Shown here piece after piece: positions 8,729 through 19,973 of a stretch of DNA of 64,000 nt. The position numbers were made by a program, and so were the translations under genes. Every line of letters starts with the position of its first letter. Position 1 is the stretch's first letter. The stretch lies in the NCBI GenBank assembly GCA_947453725.1, contig CANGHH010000005.1, positions 62,001 to 126,000 of the forward strand, read 5' to 3'. The notes under the pieces are model-generated. The model had not been told where the DNA came from and ran no database searches. It was given only the letters and a program-made list of their open reading frames with translations. This DNA is from Betaproteobacteria bacterium (GTDB taxonomy: Bacteria; Pseudomonadota; Gammaproteobacteria; Burkholderiales; Burkholderiaceae_C).

Positions 8729-9205
8729 ATGTCGACAGCCCTGTTGAGCGAGCTGCAGACGCACCCCTTTGTTGTCGACTTCAGCGCCGAGCACAGGGCC
8801 CGTCTGGCCGGGATGGCCCGGCAGGTGAATTTCCAGGCTGGCCAGGTGATCTTCCACGAAGGCGACGACTACTCTGTCTTCTACCTGCTGGGCGCCGGCA
8901 TGGTGGCGCTGGAACTGGAAACACCCGGCCAGTTGCTGCGCGTGCAGACGCTGTACGCAGGCGACGCGCTCGATTGGTCGGCTGTGCTGCCGCATGCAGG
9001 CAAGCACTTCCAGGCCCGCGCCCTGGAGTCGACCACGGCGCTGGCCTTCGAAGGCGACGATCTGCTGGCCAGCTTCAAGGCCGACCCCGAATTCGGCATG
9101 GCCTTCATGCTGCGGCTGATGGGCGTGGTCTCGGAACGATTGCGCGCCACACGCCTGCAGCTGCTCGACATGGTCTTGCCGGAGGCCAGGCGCGCCGGCG
9201 CCTGA
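8729..9205 (+). CDS. Second HTH-less cNMP-binding-domain protein
   Basis: The ATG at 8729 follows GGAGG by six bases. The 158-residue product is one CRP-type beta-roll (about residues 10-125) plus a terminal helix, with no DNA-binding domain. Unlike the 588 protein, the cassette region reads ALDWSAVLPHAGKHF and lacks the phosphate-contacting Arg, so it may bind a different ligand or none. It is convergent with nuoN, 58 bp apart, and closes the frd-usp segment. It may be a regulatory or scaffold subunit; no function can be named. Confidence 0.85.
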   Translation: MSTALLSELQTHPFVVDFSAEHRARLAGMARQVNFQAGQVIFHEGDDYSVFYLLGAGMVALELETPGQLLRVQTLYAGDALDWSAVLPHAGKHFQARALESTTALAFEGDDLLASFKADPEFGMAFMLRLMGVVSERLRATRLQLLDMVLPEARRAGA

Positions 9206-9263
9206 TTGGCCAGTGGGTTGCCGTCCGCATGGCGGCGGCGAGCGCGGATGAACTGCGGGGCGT

Positions 9264-10684
9264 CTAAGGCAGCAGCCACCCCATCGTCCAGCCCGGGAAG
9301 ACCAGGACCAGCAACGCACTGCCCAGGCAGAGCAGGCTGGCCCCGATCGCCAGGCGGGGTAGCGGGCGGGCGGCCTGCTCGTCGGCACCGGCGCTCATGA
9401 ACATCAGCTGTATCACCCGCAGGTAGAAGTAGATACCCAGGTAGCTGCCCAGCAAGCCCAGGACGGCGTAGGCGGTGTGGCCGGCTGCGACGACGTTCTT
9501 GAAGATCAGGAACTTGGCGACGAAGCCCGGGAAGGGGGGTATGCCGGCGAGCGAGAGCATCGAGATGCCGATCATCAGCGCAGCAAACGGTGAGCGCTGG
9601 AACAGGCCTTGCAGCCGCGTCAAGCGGTCGCGCTCGCGGTCGTCTGCGGCCTTCGGCAAGGCCGCAAACAGCAGCAGGTTGAACAGGCCATAGGCCAGCA
9701 GGTAGAAGACCGCCGCCTGCAGACGCCCGGCGGGCGCGCCGAGCAGCGCGTAGAAGAGGTAGCCGGCGTGGGCGATCGAGCTGTAGGCGACCATGCGGCG
9801 CAGGTTGGCCTGGCGCATCGCGGCGAGGTTGCCCCAGACGATGGACAGCAGTGGCAGAACGGCCACCAGGTCCCCCAGGGGCGCCGCCAGCATGGTGTCG
9901 CCGAATAGACGCACCGCGGCCAGCAGGACCGCGGCCTTGACGATGACCGCCATGTACGCCGTGACCGGCACGCTGGCGGCCTCGTAGGCGTCGGGTGCCC
10001 AGGTGTGGAAGGGCACGATCGCGGCCTTCAGGAACAGCGCCACCAGGACCAGCACCACGGCCGTCCCGGCGATGCTGTCGTGCGAGCCCATGGCCGTCGC
10101 GAAGGCTGGCAGCCCCATCGCCTGTCCGGTTCGGACGCCGAGGCTGGCGCTGCTGCCGTAGATCAGCGCCACGCCCATCAGGAACATCGCCGTGGCCGTG
10201 CCCCCCAGCACCAGGTATTTCAGGGCGGCCTCGGCGCTTTGCGGGCGGCGGTAGGCCAGCAGAACGAGCACGTAGACCGGCACCGACAGGATCTCCAGGC
10301 CCAGGAAGAGGGTCAGGAAGCTGTCGGCCGACTGCATCAGACCGGCGCCGTACAGGGACGCCAGCAGCAGCACCGGGAACTCGCCGCCGCTGAATTCGTC
10401 GTGCGACATCAGCAACACCGGCACCGCCAGCGCCAGCACCACCGCCTTGGCCATCAGCGTGGCCGGTGTCACCGAGAAATGCCCGGGGAACGGCGCGGCC
10501 GTGCAGCCCTGCATCGCCAGGGCCGCCGCTGTGGCGGCGGCCGCAGCGACGCAAGCCAGTGCCAGGACCCATGACAGCCGCCCGCCCTGGCCGGCGATCT
10601 CGAGGCCAACGAGCAGCACCATGCCCAGCAGCAGCAGGTGTTCGGGCAGCATGGCCGTGAAGGCCAGCCCAGCGGTGGCGGCGT

Positions 10685-10688
<4 letters not shown>
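9264..10688 (-). CDS. nuoN: NADH-quinone oxidoreductase subunit N
   Basis: This 474-residue protein has about 14 hydrophobic helices of the Mrp antiporter type. The segments FKAAIVPFHTWAPDAYE and MVAYSSIAHAGYL match the broken-helix and Lys-bearing channel regions of NuoN. It is one of three antiporter-like proton-pumping subunits in the membrane arm. It is the last gene of the nuo operon and overlaps nuoM by 4 bp. Confidence 0.95.
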
Positions 10689-12224
<1,536 letters not shown>

Positions 12225-12232
<8 letters not shown>

Positions 12233-14126
12233 GGCGCCAGTTCCACAGCAAGGCGCCGACCAGGCCCGCCAGCACCAAGCCTGCATAGGCGTGCAACTGA
12301 CCCGTCTGCACCCGTGCCAGCCAGCCGCCGCAGCGCTGGCCCAGCGCGGCCAGGCCGTCGAGCAGCCCGTCGATCAGCCGACGATCGAAGAGGCGCAGGA
12401 AGACGTGGTCCGACACCCAGACCAGCGGGCGGTCGATCATCCTGTTGTAGAGCTCGTCGATGAAGTACTTGCCGGTCAGCCAGCGGTGGGGGCCGGCAAG
12501 ACGCAGGGACCAGGCCGCCACGCGGGCCGGGTCGCCGCCAAACAGCCAGGCCGCTGCGGCGACGCCCACCGCGGCCAGCACCACCGACACCACCAGCAAG
12601 GGCGTCTCGAAGGCGTGCAGGTGCTCGTGGGTGGCCGGCAGCGGCAGCAGCGGCTCCAGGAAGTGCGGCACGGCCATGAAGCCGCCGACCGCTGACAGCC
12701 CGGCCAGCAGGCACAGCACCGCGGTCATGCTGGCCGGTGATTCGTGCACGTGGCGCTCGACTTCGGGTGTCATGCGCGAAGCGCCCATGAAGGCCAGCCA
12801 CAGCAGGCGGGTCATGTAGAAGGCGGTCATCAGCGCCGTGGCGGCCGCCACCAACCACAGCAGCGGCGAACCGCCGCGCTCGCTGGCGAAGGCGTACCAG
12901 AGGATCTCGTCCTTGCTGAAGAAGCCGGCCAGCGGCGGAATGCCGGCGATCGCTGCGGTGGCCACCGCGAAGGTGACGAAGGTAACGGGGATGCGCCGCG
13001 CCAGGCCGCCCATCTTGCGCAGGTCCTGCTCACCGCCCAAGGCGTGGATGACGCTGCCTGCGCCCAGGAACAGGCAGGCCTTGAAGAAGGCATGGGTCAT
13101 GACGTGGAAGATCGCCACCCCGTAGGCGCCGACGCCCAAGGCCAGGAACATGAAGCCGAGTTGCGAGACCGTGGAATAGGCCAGCACCTTCTTGATGTCG
13201 GTCTGCACCAGGGCGACCGTGGCTGCGAAGAAGGCCGTGGCGACGCCGACGGCGGCGACCACCGCCGAAGCCTCGGGCGCGTGCTGGTAGACGCCCGACA
13301 GTCGGGCCACCAGGTAGACGCCCGCGGTGACCATCGTGGCGGCATGGATCAGGGCCGACACCGGCGTCGGTCCGGCCATCGCGTCGGGCAGCCAGACGTG
13401 CAGCGGAATCTGCGCCGACTTGCCGGTGGCACCGATGAACAGCAGGACGCCCACCAGGCTGGCGCTGACCACCGGCGCCGCCGAGCCGGTCAGGGCGAAG
13501 CGGGCGTTGATGGCGTCCATGTCCAGCGTGCCCACGGCCGTGTACAGCAGGAACATGCCGAGCAGGAAGCCGGCATCGCCGATGCGGTTGGTGATGAAGG
13601 CCTTCCTGCCGGCACGCGCGTTGGCCCCGTCATCGAACCAGAAGCCGATCAGCAGGTAGCTGGCCAGTCCCACGCCTTCCCAGCCGACGAACAAGACCAG
13701 CAAAGAGCGGCCCAGCACCAGCAGCAGCATGAAGAAAAGGAACAGGTTCAGGTAGGCGAAGAAGCGGCCGAAGCTCTTGTCGTGCGCCATGTAGCCCACG
13801 GCATAGATGTGGATCACCGAGCCCACGCCGGTGACGATCAGCGACATCACCGCGGTCAGGCGGTCGAAATAGAAGGCGATCTCGAAAGCGCTGTCGCCGA
13901 TCAGCGCCCAGCGGTAGGCCACTTCCAGCAGCGGCGTCCCGTGAGCAGACAGCAGCTGCCCGAGCGACCGCAGGGCCAGCGCGAAGGACATCAGCGGCAG
14001 GCCGCAGCCCACCACGGTGACAAAGCGCTTGCCGGCCCGGTTGCCGCCCAGCCGGGTGGCCAGGACGCCGTTCAGCAGGAAGCCCAGCAGCGGCAGCAGG
14101 ACGATGAGGGACAGCGTGCCGGGCAT
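12225..14126 (-). CDS. nuoL: NADH-quinone oxidoreductase subunit L
   Basis: The ATG at 14126 gives 633 residues beginning MPGTLSLIVLLPLLGF. The motifs WEGVGLASYLLIGFW, KSAQIPLHVWLPDAMAGPTP and VLAYSTVSQLGFM are diagnostic. The C-terminus extends into the long lateral helix and final transmembrane segment that brace the membrane arm, so the protein appears complete. It lies 7 bp from the nuoK stop. Confidence 0.95.
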
Positions 14127-14133
14127 GATCGCT

Positions 14134-14436
14134 TCAGCCTTTGAGGTCGCCATAGGCGGCCAGGTCCAGCGTGCGCTTGTCGCGCACCAGCAGCAGCACG
14201 ATGGGAATGGCCATGGCGATCTCGGCCGTGGCGACCACGAAGATCAGGAAGACCAGCACGGCGCCGGCCATGTTGCCGGCCTGCTGCGAGAAGGTCACCA
14301 GGGTGAGGTTGACGCCGTTGAGCATCAGCTCCATGCACATCAGCATCACCAGGACGTTGCGCCGGATGACCACGCCCAGCAGCCCCAGCGCGAACAGTGC
14401 GATGGCCAGACCGAGCAGCAGCGAGGTCTTATCCAT
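14134..14436 (-). CDS. nuoK: NADH-quinone oxidoreductase subunit K
   Basis: The 100-residue, three-helix protein contains CMELMLNGVNL with the conserved membrane Glu, and a second Glu in the third helix (VVATAEIAMAIPIVLLLV). Both take part in the E-channel. It overlaps nuoJ by 8 bp. Confidence 0.95.
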   Translation of the reverse strand: MDKTSLLLGLAIALFALGLLGVVIRRNVLVMLMCMELMLNGVNLTLVTFSQQAGNMAGAVLVFLIFVVATAEIAMAIPIVLLLVRDKRTLDLAAYGDLKG

Positions 14437-14980
14437 GCGCGTCGGGGCTGCGGCTGCGGCGGCTGAGACGGATGACGGCCAGCGCAGCGACCACCGCGGT
14501 CAGCAGCAGCACCGACGTCAGCTCGAAGTGCAGCCAGTAGTCGTCGAGGAAGCTGGCCGAGAAGCGGGCCAGGCTGAAAGCCGCGTTGCCCGCGCCACCG
14601 ACCGAGCCCGGCGCCGTTGTGTACAGCCCACCCCAGACGCCGAGGCCCAGCGTACCGACCAGCAGCAAGCCCGCGACGAGGGACGGCACCAGCCAGCTTG
14701 AATACCGGGGGCCGGTCTCTTCGCGCACTTCCAGCAGCATGATCACGTAGACCATGAAGACCATCACCGCGCCGACGTAGATCAGTACCTGGAAAGCGGC
14801 GATGAAGTGCACCCCCAGCAAGCCGTAGATGCCGCCCAGGAAGACCATCGTCGAAATCAGCGCCACGGCCACGCGCATGGGCTGGCGCAGCACCAGCATC
14901 AGCACCGCACCGACCAGCGCGCCGATGCCGAACACCAGCAGCAACAGGCTGTCGAGTTGCGCCAGCAGGGCGTCGATCAT
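14429..14980 (-). CDS. nuoJ: NADH-quinone oxidoreductase subunit J
   Basis: The 183-residue protein has five helices and the signature FQVLIYVGAVMVFMVYVIML around the conserved pi-bulge region of the third helix. The loop after it is short and polar (EVREETGPRY). The final segment ends in an Arg/Ser-rich tail. The gene overlaps nuoI by 4 bp. Confidence 0.94.
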   Translation of the reverse strand: MIDALLAQLDSLLLLVFGIGALVGAVLMLVLRQPMRVAVALISTMVFLGGIYGLLGVHFIAAFQVLIYVGAVMVFMVYVIMLLEVREETGPRYSSWLVPSLVAGLLLVGTLGLGVWGGLYTTAPGSVGGAGNAAFSLARFSASFLDDYWLHFELTSVLLLTAVVAALAVIRLSRRSRSPDAHG

Positions 14981-15576
14981 GGATGGCCCCGGTCACCGGC
15001 TGCGGTGGGCGCTGGCGCAGCCGGTGGCGACGCCGAGGCGGGATAGGGCTTGGCGGCATCGCGCTGCGCTTGCCATTGCAGCATCTCGTCCAGCGTCAGC
15101 CACATCTGGTGGCGGTCTTCGGCCGGCAGGCCCGGCACCTCCTTGGCCATGCGGATGGCGTCTTCGGGGCAGGCTTCGACGCACAGGCCGCAGAACACGC
15201 AGCGCGAATAGTCGATCTCGAAGCGCAGTGGAAACTTGGGGTGCACGGTGTCGGCCGGGTCGAAGCCGGCCTCGATCTCGATCACCTTGGCCGGGCACAC
15301 GGTGGCGCACAGATTGCACGCGATGCACTGCGGCTTGCCGTCGGGCCGCTGCGTCAGCACATGCTTGCCGCGGTTGCGGGGTGCGTAGTCGGCGCGCGTC
15401 TCTTCCGGGTAGTAGGTGGTCAGCGCGCCTTTGCGGCCGGTCATCCAGCGCCCCATGTTGCGCAGGAAGATGCCGCTGGTGATCGACAGGCCGCGCAGGA
15501 TTTCGGGCAGGTAGGCGCGCTCCCAGGCCGACATCCGCGGCTCGTTCCAGTAGCGCTTGCGCTTGTAGGGTGTCAT
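14977..15576 (-). CDS. nuoI: NADH-quinone oxidoreductase subunit I (two [4Fe-4S] clusters)
   Basis: The ATG at 15576 overlaps the nuoH stop and gives 199 residues. Cluster motifs CIACNLCATVCP and CVFCGLCVEACP bind N6a and N6b, carrying electrons toward NuoB. The C-terminal 25 residues are an Ala/Pro tail (PYPASASPPAAPAPTAAG). The N-terminal amphipathic region docks to the membrane. Confidence 0.95.
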   Translation of the reverse strand: MTPYKRKRYWNEPRMSAWERAYLPEILRGLSITSGIFLRNMGRWMTGRKGALTTYYPEETRADYAPRNRGKHVLTQRPDGKPQCIACNLCATVCPAKVIEIEAGFDPADTVHPKFPLRFEIDYSRCVFCGLCVEACPEDAIRMAKEVPGLPAEDRHQMWLTLDEMLQWQAQRDAAKPYPASASPPAAPAPTAAGDRGHP

Positions 15577-16724
15577 CAGCGACTCCCTGGCTGCAGCAAC
15601 CACACCAGCACCGCGGTGAGCGTCAGGTTGGCCAGCGCCAGCGGCAGCAGGAACTTCCACGCGAAGGCCAGCACCTGGTCGTAGCGGAAACGCGGCAGGG
15701 TCCAGCGGATCAGGATCTGGAAGCTGCACAGCAGCAGCACCTTGACCAGGAACACCACGACCTGCGTCACCACCACCGCGCCGTGGCTCAGCGCCCAGGT
15801 GCCGCCGCCGGGCCAGCTGAAGCCCTGGTCGTTCATGTAGGGCAGGTTGTAGCCGCCCAGGAACAGCGTGGTGAACAGCGCGCCGACGATGGCGATCTCG
15901 ATGAATTCGGCGAACATGAACAGGCCCATCTTCATCGCGCTGTACTCGGTGTAGTAGCCGGCGATGAGCTCGGATTCGGCCTCGGGCAGGTCGAAGGGAA
16001 TGCGCTTGTTCTCGGCGATGGCGGCCGTCAAAAACAGCAGCGCGGCAAAGGGCTGGTAGATCACGCCCCAGGCGGGCAGGAAGCCCAGGGTGACGCCGGA
16101 CTGCTGCCGCACCATCGCGTCCAGATCGACGGTACCGAAGATCAGGATCAGGCCGAGCACCGTCAGGCCCATCACCAGCTCGTAGGAGATCATCTGCGAG
16201 CCGGCGCGCAGCCCGCCGAGCAGCGAGAACTTGTTGGCCGACGCCCAGCCCGCCAGCATGCTGCCGATGATGGTCAGACCGCTGAAGGCGAAGACGATCA
16301 GCAGCCCGGCGTCGAGCTTGGCGATCTGCATCGGGTAGGTGCGGCCGCCGAACCAGTCGGCCAGCGTCGGAAACAGGCGGCCGGGGTCGAGCAGGCCGCC
16401 GAAGGGCACGACGCCAAACACCAGCAGCACTGGCGTGAACACCACCCAGGGCGCCACGGCGTAGGCATAGGTGTCGTAGGTGCGCGGCTTGAAGTCTTCC
16501 TTGACCAGCATCTTGATGCCGTCGGCGATGCCGTGGAACAAGCCCAGCCACACCAGCTTGATCTGCGTGTACGGGATGCGGATGTAGGCGCGGTTGGCGC
16601 CGATGCGGTCGGACATCACGGCCGCCTGCTTGCGTTCGACCCAGGTCAGCACGGTGCCGAAAGTCACCAGCATCAACACCGCGTAGGCGATGAAGACGGC
16701 GTGGACGAGCAGGTCCTGCGTCAT
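15576..16724 (-). CDS. nuoH: NADH-quinone oxidoreductase subunit H
   Basis: At 382 residues it is somewhat longer than the usual 330-355. It keeps VERKQAAVMSDRIGANRA, the IADGIKMLVKEDF quinone-loop region and AENKRIPFDLPEAESELIAGY with the conserved acidic residues at the quinone cavity. The KEDFKPRTYDTYAY spelling differs from what I expect of common Burkholderiales NuoH, and extra residues lie in a GGYNLPYMNDQGF loop. It forms the quinone-entry and first proton pathway. Confidence 0.94.
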   Translation of the reverse strand: MTQDLLVHAVFIAYAVLMLVTFGTVLTWVERKQAAVMSDRIGANRAYIRIPYTQIKLVWLGLFHGIADGIKMLVKEDFKPRTYDTYAYAVAPWVVFTPVLLVFGVVPFGGLLDPGRLFPTLADWFGGRTYPMQIAKLDAGLLIVFAFSGLTIIGSMLAGWASANKFSLLGGLRAGSQMISYELVMGLTVLGLILIFGTVDLDAMVRQQSGVTLGFLPAWGVIYQPFAALLFLTAAIAENKRIPFDLPEAESELIAGYYTEYSAMKMGLFMFAEFIEIAIVGALFTTLFLGGYNLPYMNDQGFSWPGGGTWALSHGAVVVTQVVVFLVKVLLLCSFQILIRWTLPRFRYDQVLAFAWKFLLPLALANLTLTAVLVWLLQPGSR

Positions 16725-18187
16725 GCCAGCACCTGATCCGCAGTCGCCCGTAGGGTTTCGAACAGCGCCTGCGCGTCGGCCACCCCTTGCGGCTTCTGGA
16801 AGCAGGCGCTGAACGCGCTGCTGACCCCCAGGAAGTTCGTGTAGTGCCCGCTGCGCTCGGTCTGCACGCTGATCGGCAGGAAGACGTCGGCATGGCCGTT
16901 CTCGGGTTGCAGGTAACTGTTCAGGTAGACGACGCGGGCTTGCTGCGGCAGCTGCGCGAAGCTGAAACCTTCGCCCCAGACCAGCACCAGGTCGGTGTCG
17001 GCCGGGAAGGCACTGCGGGCGTCTGCGGGCAGGGCGTCGAACCGTTGGAGCGCGCCAGCGGTGTTGGGGTTCTTGTCGGGCCGGATCAGCAGATCGTCTT
17101 GCAGCAATTCACCGGGCGCAGCCTGACTGTCGGGTTTCACGAAGCAGCGCATCTGCCCGCCCAGCGCCTGCTTGAAGGCCGACAACTCTTCGTTCGAAGC
17201 CCAGCTCGAGACCAAGGCGACCGGCTGCCGCGCGGCGCCGATCAGGGCCCGCGCAGCCGTGAGCGCTTGCGCCAGATCGGTCGGCCGCCCTTTCAGCATG
17301 GCTTGCGTGGCCCGGGCGCGTTCGAAGATCTGCGCCAGGTCGCGGCCCTTGTTGCAGATCCAGGGCCCGTTGACTGCCGGGTTGTCCAGCGGCGTGACCC
17401 GGTCGATGCGCGCATTGCGCCGGGCGTCCAGCGCCCTCAGTTGCCACTCGCTCTTGCGGTGCCAGATGTTGATGCCGCAGCCGCGCTCGCATCCCGGGCA
17501 GACCGAGGGCGTGGGCTTCAGGCACCAGACGCGGGTCTGGTGCAAATGCGGCTTCGAGAGCAGCGCACCGACCGGGCACAGGTCGATGACGTTGTCCGAA
17601 TAGGGGTCGGTCTCGAAGGCACCGTCGCCGACCTCGCGGATCAGCGAGTGGTCGCCGCGGTCCTGCACGCCCAGCGCATGCGACTTCGAGACCTCGTGCG
17701 TGAAGCGAACGCAGCGCGTGCACAGGATGCAGCGCTCGTTGTCCAGCACGATGCGCGACGACAGGTCGTGGTGCTTGGTAGCGTGTACCTTGGCTTCGAT
17801 CGAGATCGATGACGCGCCGTTGTAGTCGTAGTGGTAGTCCTGCAGCTTGCACTCACCGGCCTTGTCGCAGATGCCGCAGTCCACCGGGTGGTTCAGCGTG
17901 ATGAACTGCAGGGTCTCCTGGCGCCGGGCGCGGACCTTGGCCGAGTCGGTGAAGATGCGCAGACCCTGGGTCACCGGGATGTTGCAGGCGATGTCGAGCC
18001 AGCCTTCGCCCTCGACCTGGCCTTCGCTGGCGACTTCGACCATGCAGATGCGGCAGTTGCCGGGCACCGAGAGTGCCGGATGCCAGCAGAAATAGGGAAT
18101 GAAGTAGCCGTTTGCCGTGGCGGCCTGCATCACGGTCTGGTTGTCGGCAGCCTGCACGGCCTTGCCATTGATGAAGAACTCAGGCAT
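16721..18187 (-). CDS. nuoG: NADH-quinone oxidoreductase subunit G, compact form
   Basis: Translation from the ATG at 18187 gives 488 residues, against roughly 770-900 in typical proteobacterial NuoG. The N-terminal cluster domain is intact: CWHPALSVPGNCRIC (N1b), HPVDCGICDKAGEC (N5) and CILCTRCVRF with CPVGAL (N4). The CPGCERGCGIN...WICNKGR set, the ligands of the extra cluster N7, is also present. What follows is only about 230 residues of a molybdopterin-oxidoreductase-like domain. It is not broken by a frameshift: the stop overlaps nuoH by 4 bp and the C-terminus is well formed. It carries electrons from NuoF to NuoI. Confidence 0.92.
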   Translation of the reverse strand: MPEFFINGKAVQAADNQTVMQAATANGYFIPYFCWHPALSVPGNCRICMVEVASEGQVEGEGWLDIACNIPVTQGLRIFTDSAKVRARRQETLQFITLNHPVDCGICDKAGECKLQDYHYDYNGASSISIEAKVHATKHHDLSSRIVLDNERCILCTRCVRFTHEVSKSHALGVQDRGDHSLIREVGDGAFETDPYSDNVIDLCPVGALLSKPHLHQTRVWCLKPTPSVCPGCERGCGINIWHRKSEWQLRALDARRNARIDRVTPLDNPAVNGPWICNKGRDLAQIFERARATQAMLKGRPTDLAQALTAARALIGAARQPVALVSSWASNEELSAFKQALGGQMRCFVKPDSQAAPGELLQDDLLIRPDKNPNTAGALQRFDALPADARSAFPADTDLVLVWGEGFSFAQLPQQARVVYLNSYLQPENGHADVFLPISVQTERSGHYTNFLGVSSAFSACFQKPQGVADAQALFETLRATADQVLA

Positions 18188-19502
18188 GGGCCGCCTCCTG
18201 CGCTGCCACTTCCAGCCGCCCGCCAAACTTCGAGCGCTTGTGTTCGATGAAGTAGTCGAACTCGTCGCTGTACTTGGCCAGGATGCCCAGCGTGGCGTAG
18301 CCTGCCGCGTCGCCCATGCCGCAGATGGTGGTGCCGTCGTTGGCCCGGCTGATTCGGGCCAGTTGCTCGATGTCTTCGGGGTGACCCTGACCGGCCACGA
18401 TGCGGTCGATGATGCGGTGCATCCAGCCCATGCCTTCGCGGCAGGGTGTGCACTGGCCGCAGCTTTCGTGGTGGTAGAACCGCAGCAGGATCTGCAGCAG
18501 GCGCACCATGCAGGTTCCTTCGGCGATGACCACCATGCCGCCCGAGCCGACGCCCGAACCGGCGGCTGTCAGCGAGGCGTGGTCGTAGGTGACGGTCGCT
18601 ATTTCAGAAGCCGTCAGCACCTTGGTCGAAATGCCGCCGGGCACGATGCACTTGAGCCTGGCGCCACCGAGCACGCCACCGCAGTCCTCGGCTATGAACT
18701 GGGCCAGCGGGTAGCCGTACTCGACCTCGTACACGCCGGGCTTGTTGACGTGGCCCGAGATCGACACCAGCTGCGTGCCCGGGCTCTTGGCCGTACCGAT
18801 CTGGCGGAACGCTTCACCGCCCTGCGCGACGATGGCCTTCACGTTGGCCAGGGTCTCGACGTTGTTGATGACGGTGGGCCGCTGGTACAGGCCGCGCACC
18901 GTCAGCCGGGGTGGGCGGTTGCGCGGGTAGCCCTTCTTGCCCTCGATCGAGGTGATCAAGGCCGAAGCCTCGCCGCAGACATAGCTGCCGGCGCCGCGGT
19001 AGATGACGATGTCGCAGGCGAAGTCGCTGCCGCCAATCGGCTGGCCGACAGGCTTGCCGAAGTACCCCGCCTCGTAGGCTTCTTCGACCGCCGCGGCGAG
19101 GCGCCGGTAGGGCAGGTCGAATTCGCCGCGGATGTAGACGAAGGCGTGGCGCACCTGCAGGGCATAGGCCGCGATCAGCATCGATTCCAGCAGCAAATGC
19201 GGCGCGTTCTCCAGGATCCAGCGGTCCTTGAAGGTGCCGGGCTCGCCCTCGTCGGCATTGGCGCACAGGTAGTGCGGCTGCTCGTCGTTGAGCTTGATCA
19301 CGCCCCACTTGCGGCCTGCCGGGAAGGCCGCGCCGCCGTGGCCCAGGATGCCCGAGGCGACCACTTCCTTGGTGACCTGCTCGGGCCGCATCTCGCGCAA
19401 CACCTTGGCCAGCGTCTGGTAGCCATCGCGCGCCCGGTAGTCGGCCAGGCGGTGCGAGGTCGCCGTGACCGGGAAGTTCATGATCACCTTGCGGCCGGTC
19501 AT
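18180..19502 (-). CDS. nuoF: NADH-quinone oxidoreductase subunit F (NADH and FMN site)
   Basis: The ATG at 19502 overlaps the nuoE stop and gives 440 residues. GHGGAAFPAGRKW and ADEGEPGTFKDRW form the FMN and NADH pockets. SCGQCTPCREG with the later TICGMGDA cysteine binds [4Fe-4S] N3. It receives hydride from NADH in the cytoplasmic arm. The alternative start six codons later (MNFPVTATS) is possible. Confidence 0.95.
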   Translation of the reverse strand: MTGRKVIMNFPVTATSHRLADYRARDGYQTLAKVLREMRPEQVTKEVVASGILGHGGAAFPAGRKWGVIKLNDEQPHYLCANADEGEPGTFKDRWILENAPHLLLESMLIAAYALQVRHAFVYIRGEFDLPYRRLAAAVEEAYEAGYFGKPVGQPIGGSDFACDIVIYRGAGSYVCGEASALITSIEGKKGYPRNRPPRLTVRGLYQRPTVINNVETLANVKAIVAQGGEAFRQIGTAKSPGTQLVSISGHVNKPGVYEVEYGYPLAQFIAEDCGGVLGGARLKCIVPGGISTKVLTASEIATVTYDHASLTAAGSGVGSGGMVVIAEGTCMVRLLQILLRFYHHESCGQCTPCREGMGWMHRIIDRIVAGQGHPEDIEQLARISRANDGTTICGMGDAAGYATLGILAKYSDEFDYFIEHKRSKFGGRLEVAAQEAAHA

Positions 19503-19966
19503 GTCGGCAGCCCCTCGATGAGTGCGTCGAGCTGGGCGGTGTCCATGTTCTCGAGGTAGGCGTCGTTGAGCATGAGCACGGGTGCGGTGCCACAGGACCC
19601 CAGGCACTCGACCGTGCTCAGCGTGTAGCGGCCATCGGCCGTGGTCTGCCCCGGCTGCACGTGCAGCTTGTGGCACAGGTGCTCGATCACGCGCTCGGCG
19701 CCGCGCATCGAACAACTCAGGTTGCGGCAGGCCTGCAGGTGCCACTGCCCGATGGGGGCGCGCCGGAACTGCGTGTAATGCGCCAGCACCTCTTCGATCT
19801 GTATGCGGTGCACACCCAGGTAGGCGGTCAGTTCGGCGATGTCCTCGTCGGCCACGTAGCCGCGGCTTTCCTGGATGCGGCGCAGGCAGGGCAGCACCAG
19901 CGACGAGGTGGCCTCGGCCGGGTAGCGCCGGCGCATCCGGTCGAATTCGGGGATGAGGTGTTTCAT
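19499..19966 (-). CDS. nuoE: NADH-quinone oxidoreductase subunit E
   Basis: The 155-residue protein has the helical N-terminus and thioredoxin-like C-terminus of NuoE. The [2Fe-2S] N1a ligands are in CRNLSC and CLGSCGTAPV. It pairs with NuoF at the tip of the peripheral arm. It begins 8 bp after the nuoD stop. Confidence 0.95.
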   Translation of the reverse strand: MKHLIPEFDRMRRRYPAEATSSLVLPCLRRIQESRGYVADEDIAELTAYLGVHRIQIEEVLAHYTQFRRAPIGQWHLQACRNLSCSMRGAERVIEHLCHKLHVQPGQTTADGRYTLSTVECLGSCGTAPVLMLNDAYLENMDTAQLDALIEGLPT

Positions 19967-19973
19967 CGCACGC

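Noticed and set aside
16721..18187. NuoG as a frameshifted or truncated pseudogene
   Set aside because: The stop overlaps nuoH by the same 4-bp pattern seen through the operon, and all cluster ligands are intact, so a compact natural form is more likely.
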